Below are positions 35,695-44,498 of a DNA stretch of 64,000 bases, one piece after another; within the stretch, counting starts at the first letter, position 1, and every line of letters starts with the position of its first letter. Location: assembly GCF_024199925.1 (NCBI RefSeq), contig NZ_JANADR010000001.1, positions 4,402,001 through 4,466,000 on the forward strand, in the 5' to 3' direction. The stretch comes from Bradyrhizobium sp. CCGUVB1N3 (lineage in GTDB: Bacteria > Pseudomonadota > Alphaproteobacteria > Rhizobiales > Xanthobacteraceae). The translations under genes were made by a program, and so were the position numbers. The notes beneath the pieces are model-generated. The model saw only the letters and a list, made by a program, of their open reading frames with translations. It searched no databases and was not told the origin of the DNA.

Positions 35695-36675
35695 ATGAAA
35701 CGCATGATCGTGCCGGAAAACCCCGCACAGTTTTCCCGATCATGCGCCGGGCTTGCGGGCAGGACGATGGAATTCTCGACAGGGTTTGGCTGGACCAGGC
35801 TGCCGATGCTGGCGGCCGCGTTCATGTTGGCGTCCGTGACGCTGGCGTGGGCTCAGATCGTGCCGATGCAGCCCGGCCAGGCCGCCGCCGCGCCCGAGGA
35901 GGCCGAGGAAGCGGCCGACGTCAACGATCCCGACGTGCTGAAAGGCATCGACGTCGACAAGCTCGACTGGACCCAGCTCAACATCGATGCCTCCACGCTC
36001 AACGAGCTGATGGCCGCGAAGAAGCGCGCGCAGGCGGCGGCCAATGGCGGCCCGAACTGGTCGAACGACCGGCGCGCCAACGGCACATCGGCGGTGACGG
36101 TGAAGCAATCGGTCACCCCGTTCTGGGATACCCAGGTCGGCGCCGACATGACGGTGACGCGCGAGCCCACCACGATGTCCGAGCTTCTGGCGGAGAAGGC
36201 CACCAATGGCGGCAGCGTGCCGCAATCCTCCGGCAGTGCCTGGGCGACGGCGACCGCGCCGGGTGCGGGCTCGATCTGGGACAAGACCGCGGTGGAAGCC
36301 CGCGTCGATCCCGGCGCCGAAAGCAGCAAGCTCGGCGCCTCGCTCAGCAAATCGGTGCCGCTGTCGGACAATCATTCGCTGACGCTCCAGAACGGCTACA
36401 GCGTCAACCAGCAGGGCACGACGCCGATCCCCGGCATCGCCGGCCGCACCACCCGCAACTACGAGACCGACCAGTCCGCCAAGGTTACCTTCGGCGAGAC
36501 CGGCACGAGCATCGTCGCCGGCCAGACCATGTCGACCACCGACGACAAATGGCTGCGCAAGATCGGCGCCGAGCAAAAGCTGTTCGACAACGTCACCGTC
36601 TCCGGCTCCGTCGGCGAGACCGCGCAGGGCACCACGAACAAGAGCCTGACCGCGGGTTTCAAGAAGAGCTGGTGA
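35695..36675 (+). CDS. secreted or membrane-anchored protein, beta-rich C-terminal half
   Basis: The 326-residue product has a hydrophobic stretch at about residues 35-52 (LPMLAAAFMLASVTLAW) ending in an AQ signal-peptidase-like site. If ATG 35767 is used it is a normal signal peptide; the upstream 24 residues may be spurious. The middle is acidic with DVDKLDWTQLNIDASTLNEL. The C-terminal half has many short polar strands (LGASLSKSVPLSDNHSLTLQ, QSAKVTFGETGTSIVAG), suggesting a beta-barrel or autotransporter-like fold. Function is unknown. Confidence 0.65.
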   Translation: MKRMIVPENPAQFSRSCAGLAGRTMEFSTGFGWTRLPMLAAAFMLASVTLAWAQIVPMQPGQAAAAPEEAEEAADVNDPDVLKGIDVDKLDWTQLNIDASTLNELMAAKKRAQAAANGGPNWSNDRRANGTSAVTVKQSVTPFWDTQVGADMTVTREPTTMSELLAEKATNGGSVPQSSGSAWATATAPGAGSIWDKTAVEARVDPGAESSKLGASLSKSVPLSDNHSLTLQNGYSVNQQGTTPIPGIAGRTTRNYETDQSAKVTFGETGTSIVAGQTMSTTDDKWLRKIGAEQKLFDNVTVSGSVGETAQGTTNKSLTAGFKKSW

Positions 36676-36710
36676 GTCGCGCCGGCGGCTCTCCTCGCTT
36701 CGCACTCTCT

Positions 36711-36825
36711 TCTCATCCTGGGGAGCGCTCCGCAGGAGCGCGTCTCGAAGGATAGAGGCCCCCACTGCCGAATCCAGGCCTTCATGGTTCGAGTCGCGCG
36801 TTCCGCGCTCCTCACCATGAGGAGT
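36711..36825. repeat. composite repeat, CTCATCCTGGGGAG class
   Basis: CTCATCCTGGGGAGCGCTCC at the left and ATGGTTCGAGTCGCGCG...CACCATGAGGAG at the right form the ends; GCGCTCCGCAGGAGCGC is an internal palindrome. The remaining 36826-36995 holds no visible gene and should contain the promoter of the gene at 36996. Confidence 0.65.
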
Positions 36826-36995
36826 TACATCGCGAGCCCGTAGCGATTCGCCACGGCAAAGCCGCCGAATGGTCGATCCTTGCCGCATCTCGGCCCATAT
36901 GCGGTCAAAATCAGACGCCCTGATGCTTCTCGCCTTACAGACGTCGTCGTGCGGGGGACACTCGCGCTGCGCTCAACGCGAACAGGGGTACAACG

Positions 36996-37412
36996 ATGAA
37001 CGCCGGTCGTTCGGAAAAGATTGAATCAACTGAGACCGAGGTCGCCGACAGCAACCTCGCCGCGGTCACGGAGGTCGAGGCCGGCATCCGCGACTTCGTG
37101 CGCAACGACATCGCCTATCTGCGCCGCCCGGCCGTGGGCAGCGAGCCGGCGATCGATTCGAATGCGGAAGCCACCGTCACCAACGTCAACTCGCTGATCC
37201 AGCGCGTCGCCGGCACCTCGCTCGCCGAAATCGAGAACCTGATCTCTGAACTGGAGAGCCTGCGCGACCTGCTGCATGCCGAAGGCCAGCGCGTCCAGCG
37301 CGAGATCTCCGGCTACGCCCAGCTCAGCCAGGCCGCGATGAAGTCGACCCGCATGATTTCCGACAACGTCGCGCAGTGGAAGCGCGCCGCCGACGGCCTG
37401 CGCAACAGCTGA
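36996..37412 (+). CDS. small coiled-coil protein of unknown function
   Basis: The 138-residue product is helix-rich. Residues about 70-100 (SLAEIENLISELESLRDLLH) and on carry a heptad-like pattern, and the first 30 residues are acidic. It has no signal peptide or membrane span. The closing ISGYAQLSQAAMKSTRMISD recalls short regulatory or phasin-like helices, but I do not assign it. A strong terminator follows. Confidence 0.65.
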   Translation: MNAGRSEKIESTETEVADSNLAAVTEVEAGIRDFVRNDIAYLRRPAVGSEPAIDSNAEATVTNVNSLIQRVAGTSLAEIENLISELESLRDLLHAEGQRVQREISGYAQLSQAAMKSTRMISDNVAQWKRAADGLRNS

Positions 37413-37433
37413 TCGCAGTCACGCAACCTTTTG

Positions 37434-37466
37434 ACCGCTGCGTTCCCAAGGGAGCGCGGCGGTTTT
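37434..37466 (+). terminator. intrinsic terminator of the coiled-coil gene
   Basis: ACCGCTGCGTTCC and GGAGCGCGGCGGT form a long stem (two G-T pairs) around CAAG, followed by TTTTG, 22 bp past the stop. Confidence 0.8.
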
Positions 37467-37559
37467 GATTCCGGCATCGATTTGAACTTTCCACTGCCCC
37501 GCCGCGACTAAAGCCTAGCGCGGGCCGCATTCGCGGGCCTTGTCAGGGGACAGTTTCAG

Positions 37560-37697
37560 ATGGAAAGCATTCGGCCCGAGAATACGGACCCCATCCCGTT
37601 GCGCCCCGCGCCGTCGCAGTTCGGCACGATCATGCTCCGCTTTGTCGGGCTGCTGGTGGTCGCGATTGTGATTCTGGCGCTGGTCTACAGCCGCTGA
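37560..37697 (+). CDS. 45-residue single-span membrane protein
   Basis: The frame starts MESIRPENTDPIPLRPAPSQ, then has one helix, about residues 24-43 (LRFVGLLVVAIVILALVYSR). AGGGGACAG lies upstream of the ATG. Conserved-looking short single-span proteins of this kind are common near other genes of unknown role. It is convergent with the 48-residue gene at 37732. Confidence 0.5.
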   Translation: MESIRPENTDPIPLRPAPSQFGTIMLRFVGLLVVAIVILALVYSR

Positions 37698-37731
37698 AGC
37701 AGCGCCGGCGCTTTGATGGGTTAACGAACGG

Positions 37732-37878
37732 TTAGCGATCGGCCGCGACGGTCGAGGCTTCCTGCGTATAGCCGCCATCGGCATAGCCGCGCACCACCAT
37801 GCCGGCAATCAGCATCACTGCGAGCGTTGCGGTGGCGAAGATGAATCCGACCAGCTTGAGTGCGCCGCGGTCTGCCAT
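37732..37878 (-). CDS. 48-residue single-span membrane protein
   Basis: The frame starts MADRGALKLVGFIFATATLA and continues as one helix to about residue 29, then GYADGGYTQEASTVAADR, a short external tail. AGGGGACGAGGACC lies just upstream of the ATG, a good ribosome site. It is convergent with the 45-residue gene. Function is unknown. Confidence 0.55.
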   Translation of the reverse strand: MADRGALKLVGFIFATATLAVMLIAGMVVRGYADGGYTQEASTVAADR

Positions 37879-38074
37879 GGTCCTCGTCCCCTGTCCTCTA
37901 TCCCGTTGGTTCAAATAGACAGCGACAGGTTCACAATTGGTTAGCAAATCAGTGGTTCCGCGAAATGCTTCGCGACGAACCGCATGGCGAGGCTTATGGC
38001 AGTGGACGCCAATCCCGTCCATAGCGCGCGGGCAACACTTGCCGCGCATTTTGGCTGTTCAGATTGGAACTGGT

Positions 38075-38560
38075 CTAACCGCCCTGCCCGCGCATCGGCA
38101 CGAAGGCGGTTGCAGTGATCGCGTATACCTGTTCGCCACGCTGGTTGGTGCCGGTGGTGATGGCTTGCAGGATGCCCCAGCCGAGGCGCGAGGCGGAGAC
38201 GCGCTTGTCGGTGATGACGCTGGCGAAGCTCACGGTATCACCCGCGAGCACCGGCTTGATCCAACGCAGGTCGCGAAAGCCCGGTGACGGCCCCCACACC
38301 GCAATCGTCTCGCCGCGTGCAGCGGCTTCCTTCGCAAGACGCTGGCCGTCGGCGACGAGCAGGCTCATGCAGGCGGAACCGACATGCCAGCCGGACGCAG
38401 CGAGCCCGCCGAACAGCGAGTTCTTGCCCTCTTCCTCGTCGAGATGAAAGCGCTGCGGATCGAATTTCGCGGCGAATGTCTTGATGGCTTCTGCAGTGAA
38501 CGCGTAGGAGCCGATCTCGCGGCGCAGGCCGATCGATATGTCTTCGAAGAACCGCATCAC
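38075..38560 (-). CDS. MaoC family dehydratase (second of a pair)
   Basis: The 161-residue protein has the hot-dog fold MaoC pattern: FFEDISIGLRREIGSYAFT, the hydratase motif FAAKFDPQRFHLDEE, ASGWHVGSACMSLLV and FRDLRWIKPVLAGDTV. MaoC proteins hydrate enoyl-CoA thioesters. It overlaps the preceding MaoC gene by ATGA, so the two are translationally coupled and likely form one heterodimer or two steps on the same substrate. No other fatty-acid gene is beside them. Confidence 0.85.
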   Translation of the reverse strand: MMRFFEDISIGLRREIGSYAFTAEAIKTFAAKFDPQRFHLDEEEGKNSLFGGLAASGWHVGSACMSLLVADGQRLAKEAAARGETIAVWGPSPGFRDLRWIKPVLAGDTVSFASVITDKRVSASRLGWGILQAITTGTNQRGEQVYAITATAFVPMRGQGG

Positions 38561-39009
38561 TTGAGCCCTTCGCGCCGCTTGATCAGGATCGGCGAGGTCA
38601 TTTCACATAACGCTTCGCCTCTTGCGTTGCGCGCGGTGCATTTGAACTTGACGATGCCGAGCTCGGGCCGGCTCTTCGAGGCACGCGCCTCCACCACGTC
38701 GACATCGAGGGTCAGTTCATCGCCGGGCCTCAAAGGAGAGAGCCAGCGCACCTCGTCAACGCCCGGCGAGCCGAGCGAGGCCGCGCGAGTAATGAAGCCG
38801 TCGGCCATCATCCGCATCATCAGCGAGCAGAGATGCCAGCCCGAGCCGGACAGGCCCTTGAGCATGCTTTTGCTGGCAGCCTCCTCATCGAGGTGCATCG
38901 GCTGCGGATCGAACTCGGCGGCAAAGGCCAAGATCTCGTCGCGGCTGACATGGCGCGGGCCGAACGTGCCGAAACGGCCGGTGGGAAAGTCTTCGAAGGT
39001 CAGGGTCAT
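38557..39009 (-). CDS. MaoC family dehydratase (first of a pair)
   Basis: The 150-residue protein starts MTLTFEDFPTGRFGTFGPRH. It shows the hydratase motif FAAEFDPQPMHLDEEAA, the GSGWHLCSLMMRMM helix and VRWLSPLRPGDELTLDVDV. The sequence parallels the downstream gene throughout, so the pair arose by duplication. The start at 39009 is preferred to the upstream frame because the family N-terminus begins there. Substrate is unknown. Confidence 0.85.
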   Translation of the reverse strand: MTLTFEDFPTGRFGTFGPRHVSRDEILAFAAEFDPQPMHLDEEAASKSMLKGLSGSGWHLCSLMMRMMADGFITRAASLGSPGVDEVRWLSPLRPGDELTLDVDVVEARASKSRPELGIVKFKCTARNARGEALCEMTSPILIKRREGLK

Positions 39010-39165
39010 CTGGGTGTGATCAGCGGGAAAGACAGATTGTGGCCGCACTTTGCGGCAATCTCAACCCGCCCGCCCGCATGGCTCGTGCTACATTCGATGC
39101 GGCAGGGCTTGCCTGCCTTGAGTCGGATCGACGCGGGTCAGGTCCGATTTGCCGGGGGAGAGAGA

Positions 39166-39459
39166 ATGTTCACGTTCAGCGACCTGTTTCAGTGGGACCG
39201 CTTCATCACGCCGACCATCATCAAGACCTTTTACTGGCTGGTGATCGCGCTGATCTGCCTGTTCGGCATCTCCGGCATCTTCTCAGGGCTCGCAGCAATG
39301 GCAATCAGCCCGTTCGGCGGATTTCTGGTGGTGCTCTCGTCGATTGCGAGCGTCATCGTCGGCATCGTGTTCTCGCGCATCATCGCGGAGTTCATCCTGA
39401 TCGTCTTCCGCATCAACGAGCATCTCGGCGCCATCCGCGACCAGGGCGGGATGCGGTGA
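39166..39459 (+). CDS. DUF4282-like small membrane protein
   Basis: The 97-residue protein starts MFTFSDLFQWDRFITPTIIK. Two hydrophobic helices lie at about 17-44 (TIIKTFYWLVIALICLFGIS) and 50-85, with RINEHLGAIRDQ at the end. This fits the DUF4282 family, members of which have the WDRFITP-type start and the FRINEHL end. A strong ribosome site (GGGGGAGAGAG) precedes the ATG. Function is unknown. Confidence 0.8.
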   Translation: MFTFSDLFQWDRFITPTIIKTFYWLVIALICLFGISGIFSGLAAMAISPFGGFLVVLSSIASVIVGIVFSRIIAEFILIVFRINEHLGAIRDQGGMR

Positions 39460-39463
39460 CTTC

Positions 39464-39596
39464 TCGTGTCCCGGACGCGGCGCGGCATGAAATGACGCGA
39501 CGCAGAGCCGGGACCCATGCATCCACAATAGAGGAATCTGGGCCCCGGCTCTGCAGCGCACCGCAAGAGCGCTGCGCTGCGTCCGGGGCACGAGAG
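39464..39596. repeat. composite palindromic repeat, CTCGTGTCCCGGACGC class
   Basis: CTCGTGTCCCGGACGC at the left is matched by GCGTCCGGGGCACGAG at the right. Inner arms GCAGAGCCGGGAC/GGCCCCGGCTCTGC also pair. It lies between convergent genes and may terminate both. Confidence 0.75.
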
Positions 39597-39600
39597 CTCG

Positions 39601-40698
39601 TTACGTATTAAACCTGAAATGCATCACGTCGCCGTCGGCGACGGTGTAGTCCTTGCCTTCGAGGCGCAGCTTGCCGGCGTCGCGGGCGCCGGCTTCGCCA
39701 TTGAGCGCGACGTAGTCGTCATAGGCAATGGTCTCGGCGCGGATGAAACCCTTCTCGAAGTCGGTGTGGATCACGCCGGCCGCCGCCGGCGCCTTGGTGC
39801 CGCGATGGATGGTCCAGGCGCGCGCCTCCTTCGGCCCCACCGTGAAATAGGTGATGAGGTCGAGCAGGGTGTAGCCGGCACGGATCAGGCGATCGAGGCC
39901 GGCTTCTTCGAGGCCCAGCGTCTCCAGGAAGTCGACGCGCTCTTCGCGTGACAGCGTCGCGATCTCGGACTCGATCTTGGCGGAGATGACGACGGCGACG
40001 GCGCCTTCCTTCGCAGCCTGCTCCTCGACTGCCTTGGAGAAGGCGTTGCCGGTGGCGGCCGAGCCTTCCTCGACGTTGCAGACATAGAGCACGGGCTTCG
40101 ACGACAACAGGCCGAGCATCGAAAAGGCGCGCTCTTCCTCCGCCTTGCGCTCGACGAGGCGCGCGGGCTTGCCGTCGCGCAATAGCACGAGCGTGCTGTT
40201 GACGAGGTCGAGCTGCTCCTTGGCGTCCTTGTCGTTGCCCTTGGCCTTCTTGGTGAGGTTGTCGACGCGCTTCTCGAGGCTGTCGAGATCGGCGAGCATC
40301 AGCTCGGTCTCGATGGTCTCGATATCGGCGAGCGGCGCGATCTTGCCCTCGACATGGGTAATGTCGGAATCTTCAAAGCAACGCACGACATGCGCGATCG
40401 CATCGACCTCGCGGATGTTGGCCAAGAACTGGTTGCCGAGGCCTTCGCCCTTGGAAGCGCCACGCACCAGACCGGCAATATCGACGAAGGTCAGACGCGT
40501 CGGGATGATTTGCGCGGATTTCGCGATCGCCGACAACTTGTCGAGCCGTGGATCCGGCACCGCGACCTCGCCGACATTCGGCTCGATGGTGCAGAACGGA
40601 TAGTTCGCCGCTTGCGCCGCAGCGGTCTCCGTCAGCGCATTGAACAAGGTCGACTTGCCGACATTGGGCAACCCGACAATCCCGCATTTGAATCCCAT
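39601..40698 (-). CDS. ychF: redox-regulated ATPase YchF (OLA1/Obg family)
   Basis: YchF is a ribosome-associated P-loop ATPase linked to stress response. The 365-residue protein begins [20 protein letters not shown] (G1), has [20 protein letters not shown] (G3 region) and a C-terminal TGS domain ([20 protein letters not shown]). Its G4 position shows YVCNVEEGS rather than NKxD, which explains why the family prefers ATP to GTP. Its neighbours pth and rplY (ctc) form the classic grouping, here separated by a repeat. Confidence 0.97.
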   Translation of the reverse strand: MGFKCGIVGLPNVGKSTLFNALTETAAAQAANYPFCTIEPNVGEVAVPDPRLDKLSAIAKSAQIIPTRLTFVDIAGLVRGASKGEGLGNQFLANIREVDAIAHVVRCFEDSDITHVEGKIAPLADIETIETELMLADLDSLEKRVDNLTKKAKGNDKDAKEQLDLVNSTLVLLRDGKPARLVERKAEEERAFSMLGLLSSKPVLYVCNVEEGSAATGNAFSKAVEEQAAKEGAVAVVISAKIESEIATLSREERVDFLETLGLEEAGLDRLIRAGYTLLDLITYFTVGPKEARAWTIHRGTKAPAAAGVIHTDFEKGFIRAETIAYDDYVALNGEAGARDAGKLRLEGKDYTVADGDVMHFRFNT

Positions 40699-40718
40699 CG
40701 TATCCTCTAACGCAGTGC

Positions 40719-40823
40719 GTAGGATGGGTTAGCGAAGCGTAACCCACCACCTTCTTGCCGTGACATGGTGGGTTACGCCGAGCGGACCGCGCTTCGCGCA
40801 GCCGCGGGGCTAACCCACCCTAC
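40719..40823. repeat. palindromic repeat, GGATGGGTTAGCGAAGCGTA class
   Basis: GTAGGATGGGTTAGCGAAGC at the left, two GGGTTACG/CGTAACCC arms in the middle and GGGGCTAACCCACCCTAC at the right. It is related to 48331-48417 and to the element at 3518. Confidence 0.75.
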
Positions 40824-41425
40824 TCTTTGCCGTTGTCGTCCTTGGTCAAAAATCCCTTCGCCTGCATGGCGAGATGCACCTTGTTGGCGAAGGTCGCGTC
40901 CGCGCCTTTGGCGAGCAGAGCGGCGTGCTCGGCAACGGCGTCGCAGAGCGTCGTCACCCATTCATCGTCGGCCTTGGCGAAATCCGCCAGCACATAGCTG
41001 TGGACCATCGCCTTGACGCCGGGATGACCGATGCCGAGCCGCACCCGGCGATACTCATTGCCGATATGCGCCGAGATCGAGCGCAGACCGTTGTGGCCGG
41101 CGATACCGCCGCCGATCTTCACCCGCACCTTGCCCGGCGGCAGCTCGAGCTCGTCCTGGAACACGGTGACGTCGCCGGGCGCTATCTTGAAGAAGCTGGA
41201 GGCTTCCTGAACGCTGCGGCCCGACTCGTTCATGTAGGTCGTGGGCTTGAGCAGAATGATGCGCTCAGTCCCGAGCGTACCTTCGGAGGTCTCGCCCTGA
41301 AAGCGACGGCGCCATGGTGCGAAACCATGACGCCGCGCGATCTCGTCGACGGCCATGAAGCCGATATTGTGCCGGTTGCGTGCGTATCTCGCGCCGGGAT
41401 TGCCGAGCCCAACAAAGAGTCGCAT
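40820..41425 (-). CDS. pth: peptidyl-tRNA hydrolase
   Basis: Pth cleaves peptidyl-tRNA released from stalled ribosomes. The 201-residue protein begins [20 protein letters not shown] with catalytic His19, and shows the NESGRSV substrate loop, [16 protein letters not shown] with the Asp, and [13 protein letters not shown]. It is 60 bp downstream of rplY, so the two are probably co-transcribed. Its end overlaps the repeat by 4 bp. Confidence 0.97.
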   Translation of the reverse strand: MRLFVGLGNPGARYARNRHNIGFMAVDEIARRHGFAPWRRRFQGETSEGTLGTERIILLKPTTYMNESGRSVQEASSFFKIAPGDVTVFQDELELPPGKVRVKIGGGIAGHNGLRSISAHIGNEYRRVRLGIGHPGVKAMVHSYVLADFAKADDEWVTTLCDAVAEHAALLAKGADATFANKVHLAMQAKGFLTKDDNGKE

Positions 41426-41485
41426 GACGCGGCGCGCCCCCGCTTGGCGCGCGACCAGAGATCGCGCGCCAGATCTTCAAGGAGA

Positions 41486-42208
41486 TTACTTCTTCTTGTC
41501 GCCGCCGGCCGGAGCCTTGGCAGCCGCTGCAGGAGCACCCGCTGCGGGAGCTGCCGCACCAGCCGCCGGAGCCGCCGCGGGCGCTGCGCCCGGAGCAGCC
41601 GCACCTGCTGCAGCCGCTGCCGCCGCCTTCTGCTCTTCAGCGTAGCCGGAAGGCGGCACGATGGTGACGAGGGTAGCGTCCTCACGCGTCAGCGCCTTGA
41701 CGCCGGTCGGCAGCTTGACGTCAGCCAGATGCAGGGAGTGACCGATTTCGAGCGAGCCGACGTCGGCCTCGATGAACTGCGGGATGTTCTCCACGCCGCA
41801 TTCGAGCTCGATCGCGTGGGCAACGATGTTGACCGTGCCGCCGCGCTTCACGCCCGGCGAGGATTCCGACTTCACGACGTGCAGGGGCACGCTGATGCGG
41901 ATGGTTGCGCCTTCGCCGAGCCGCATGAAGTCGACATGGATCGGGAAGTCCTTCACCGGATCGAGGTGGAAGTCGCGCGGAATCACGCGGTGCTTCTTGC
42001 CCTCGAGGTCGATGTCGACAAGGGTGGTCAGGAACCGGCCGGCGAGGATGCGCTGGCGCAATTCGCGATCGTCAACCGAGATCGGGAGCGGGGGCTGGTT
42101 GTTGCCATAGATCACTCCGGGCACTCTCCCGGCGCGACGCTCAGCCCGGGCGGCCCCCTTGCCGCTCTTCGGACGTGCGGTCGCCTTCAATTCCTTGACG
42201 GTCGCCAT
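41486..42208 (-). CDS. rplY: 50S ribosomal protein L25 / general stress protein Ctc
   Basis: The long form of L25 binds 5S rRNA. The 240-residue protein starts MATVKELKATARPKSGKGAA; the ATG at 42208 is preferred over one 24 bp upstream since homologues begin MAxVxELxA. The core shows GRVPGVIYGNNQPPLPISVD, HRVIPRDFHLDPVKDFPIHV and the TL5 domain (GGTVNIVAHAIELECGVENI). The last 45 residues are an Ala/Pro/Gly-rich tail ending in GGDKKK. A hairpin lies in the leader (42238-42258). Confidence 0.95.
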   Translation of the reverse strand: MATVKELKATARPKSGKGAARAERRAGRVPGVIYGNNQPPLPISVDDRELRQRILAGRFLTTLVDIDLEGKKHRVIPRDFHLDPVKDFPIHVDFMRLGEGATIRISVPLHVVKSESSPGVKRGGTVNIVAHAIELECGVENIPQFIEADVGSLEIGHSLHLADVKLPTGVKALTREDATLVTIVPPSGYAEEQKAAAAAAAGAAAPGAAPAAAPAAGAAAPAAGAPAAAAKAPAGGDKKK

Positions 42209-42237
42209 AACGTTAAGTCCTTGTTTTTGCAAAAGTT

Positions 42238-42258
42238 AATGGGCCGCAACGCGGCCCA
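42238..42258 (-). promoter_or_regulatory. hairpin in the rplY leader
   Basis: ATGGGCCGC, then three bases, then GCGGCCCAT; on the minus strand it is followed by TTAACTTTTG, 30 bp upstream of the rplY ATG. It resembles an attenuator or a site for autogenous control; I cannot tell which from one sequence. Confidence 0.4.
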
Positions 42259-42364
42259 TGGTTTTCGCCGCAGCAAGCCTCCAGGGGTGCGGGGGCCGCG
42301 GACGTGGCGGGCTTTTAGCCGGAAGCTGCGGAAATGACAAGGAGAATGGGCATCCGAGTACACC

Positions 42365-42447
42365 GTCATTCCGGGGTGCTCGCGACAGCGAGCGAACCCG
42401 GAACCTCGAGATTCCGGGTTCGGTCCTGCGGACCGCCCCGGAATGAC
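42365..42447. repeat. palindromic repeat, GTCATTCCGGGG class
   Basis: GTCATTCCGGGG at the left and CCCCGGAATGAC at the right are perfect inverses; inner arms CGAACCCGGAA/TTCCGGGTTCG also pair. It is the same class as 46410-46500. Confidence 0.8.
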
Positions 42448-42452
42448 GCCGC

Positions 42453-42716
42453 TTAGGCCCCGGGCGTTCCGCCGAGCTTGGCCTCCAGCGCCGCGATCCG
42501 GTTCTTCAGCGCCTCGTTCTCCTCGCGGGCGAGGCGCGCCATGTCCTTGACCGCCTCGAATTCCTCGCGCTTCACGAGGTCCATGTCGCGCAGGAATTTC
42601 TCAGCCTGGGTGCGCATGACCGTGTCGAACTCGCGCTTGACGCCCTGGGCGGCTCCGGCGGCGTCATTCATGAGGCGTCCGATCTCGTCGAAAAACCGGT
42701 TGGTGGTCTGTGTCAT
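42453..42716 (-). CDS. UbiK/BMFP-like accessory factor
   Basis: The 87-residue protein starts MTQTTNRFFDEIGRLMNDAA and ends in a leucine-zipper-like coiled coil (LAREENEALKNRIAALEAKL). This fits the membrane-fusogenic BMFP/UbiK family, which in gammaproteobacteria helps ubiquinone synthesis. The length is typical. The start ATG is at 42716; the open frame upstream has shadow-like composition. Its 3' end is 6 bp from a repeat. Confidence 0.8.
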   Translation of the reverse strand: MTQTTNRFFDEIGRLMNDAAGAAQGVKREFDTVMRTQAEKFLRDMDLVKREEFEAVKDMARLAREENEALKNRIAALEAKLGGTPGA

Positions 42717-42890
42717 GGCGATCTCCGGATGCCTTTGCGCGAACTTGAGCCTGGAAAGACAATGGCAATCCGGACACCGCCGATCAAGGGCTCGTGCGTG
42801 CGCCTGAGCCATCCTTGTCATGCCAGGGTTTCCTTGCCATCGTATTGATTGGCTGGGCATAACAAGAATCACAAAGCGAAGCGCGAGACC

Positions 42891-43622
42891 ATGATCGACC
42901 AGCAGATCGAGATCCCGACCAAGGACGGCTCGACCACCACCTTCATCACCCATCCCGAGCGCGGCGGCCCGCTTCCCGTCATCATCTTCTACATGGATGC
43001 GCCGGCGATCCGCGAGGAGCTGCGCGACATGGCGCGCCGGCTCGGCACATCCGGCTACTACGTGATGCTGCCGAACCTCTATTACCGCTCCGGCGTGATG
43101 GAGATCGGGCCGGTGCCACCGGACCCGAATGCGCCGGAGCGCAAGCGGATGTACGAGCTGATGAACTCGATCAACATCCCCCTGATCATGGACGACACGC
43201 GCGCGCTGCTCGGCTATGCCGAGGGCCAGGCGGCTGCGAACACCAAGCTGGTCGGCACCGTCGGTTATTGCATGAGCGGCCGCTACGCCATCAACGCCGC
43301 CACGCATTTTGCCGATCGTGTGAAGGCCGCGGCCTCGATCTACGGCACGCATCTAGCGACCGACCAGGCCGATAGCCCGCATCTCGCGGCGAGCAAGACC
43401 AAAGCCGAGCTCTACTTCGCCTGTGCCGAGACCGACATCTACGCGCCGGTCGAGATCATCGAAAAGGTGAAGGAGGGCATGAGCGGCGCCAAGGCCGAGG
43501 TCGAGATCTATCCCGGCACCCATCACGGCTTCGCCTTCCCCAAGCGTCCGGTCTATCACCGCGATGCCGCCGAGCGGCACTGGGAGCGCCTCCTGGCGCT
43601 CTATCGCCGCAATCTTGTCTAG
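42891..43622 (+). CDS. dienelactone hydrolase family protein
   Basis: The 243-residue alpha/beta hydrolase starts MIDQQIEIPTKDGSTTTFIT. Catalytic Cys is in GTVGYCMSGRYA, Asp in ACAETDIYAPVE and His in YPGTHHGFAFP. Dienelactone hydrolases open lactones in aromatic ring degradation, but many relatives have other substrates and no aromatic pathway genes are here. The start at 42891 follows the gap shared with the divergent UbiK-like gene. Confidence 0.9.
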   Translation: MIDQQIEIPTKDGSTTTFITHPERGGPLPVIIFYMDAPAIREELRDMARRLGTSGYYVMLPNLYYRSGVMEIGPVPPDPNAPERKRMYELMNSINIPLIMDDTRALLGYAEGQAAANTKLVGTVGYCMSGRYAINAATHFADRVKAAASIYGTHLATDQADSPHLAASKTKAELYFACAETDIYAPVEIIEKVKEGMSGAKAEVEIYPGTHHGFAFPKRPVYHRDAAERHWERLLALYRRNLV

Positions 43623-43634
43623 AACCAGGGCGCG

Positions 43635-44477
43635 ATGCCGCTTCTTCTAATCAACTTCCCCTCCTTCGACCCTAACGCGATTGCGATCGGGCCGTTCGCC
43701 ATCCGCTGGTATGCGCTCGCCTATATTGGCGGGATCGTGCTCGGCTGGATCTACGCCCGCGCGCTGGTCAAGACCGACAGGCTGTGGAGCGGGCCGGCGC
43801 CGATCTCGCTGGTCCAACTCGACGATTTCATCCTCTGGGTCACGCTCGGCATCATCCTGGGCGGCCGCACCGGCTATGTGTTGTTCTACAACCTGCCCTT
43901 CTTCATCGAGCACCCCGCCGCGATCCTCAAATTGTGGGAGGGCGGCATGTCCTTCCACGGCGGCTTCATGGGCTGCGTCGTCGCGGTGATGTGGTTTGCC
44001 AGCCGCAACCGCATCTCGATCCTGTCGCTCGGCGACATCACGACCGCTGTGGGGCCGATCGGCCTGTTCCTGGGGCGGCTCGCCAATTTCATCAATGGCG
44101 AGCTGTGGGGCCGCGCCGCCGATCCGAGCCTGCCCTGGGCGATGATCTTTCCGACCGGCGGCAACATCCCGCGCCATCCGAGCCAGCTCTATGAAGCCGG
44201 CATGGAAGGCATTTTGCTGTTCACCGTGCTCGCGGTCATGATCCGCCTCGGCGCCTTGAAGCGGCCGGGAATGATCCTCGGCAGCTTCATCCTGATCTAC
44301 GGCCTCACCCGGATCATCGGCGAGCATTTCCGCGAACCGGACGCGCAGCTCGGATTTTTGTGGGGCGGATTAACCATGGGCATGCTGTTGTCGATCCCCA
44401 TGCTTATCGTCGGCGCCATACTTATTGTATTTGCAGTGCGCCGCGGTGCGCCCAAACCGCTTCAAGCCATTCGTTAA
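43635..44477 (+). CDS. lgt: phosphatidylglycerol-prolipoprotein diacylglyceryl transferase
   Basis: Lgt adds diacylglycerol to the lipobox cysteine of prolipoproteins in the inner membrane. The 280-residue protein has about seven helices and the signatures [41 protein letters not shown] and [14 protein letters not shown]. It starts 13 bp after the dienelactone hydrolase stop and is followed by a methyltransferase gene 21 bp later, so lgt, the midA-like gene and pgeF form one operon. Confidence 0.97.
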   Translation: MPLLLINFPSFDPNAIAIGPFAIRWYALAYIGGIVLGWIYARALVKTDRLWSGPAPISLVQLDDFILWVTLGIILGGRTGYVLFYNLPFFIEHPAAILKLWEGGMSFHGGFMGCVVAVMWFASRNRISILSLGDITTAVGPIGLFLGRLANFINGELWGRAADPSLPWAMIFPTGGNIPRHPSQLYEAGMEGILLFTVLAVMIRLGALKRPGMILGSFILIYGLTRIIGEHFREPDAQLGFLWGGLTMGMLLSIPMLIVGAILIVFAVRRGAPKPLQAIR

Positions 44478-44498
44478 TTCATTTCGAGAAGACAGGCT

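Noticed and set aside
37721..37740. Near-match to a CtrA box (TTAACGAACGGTTAG)
   Set aside because: One mismatch and it lies between the ends of convergent genes, not at a promoter.
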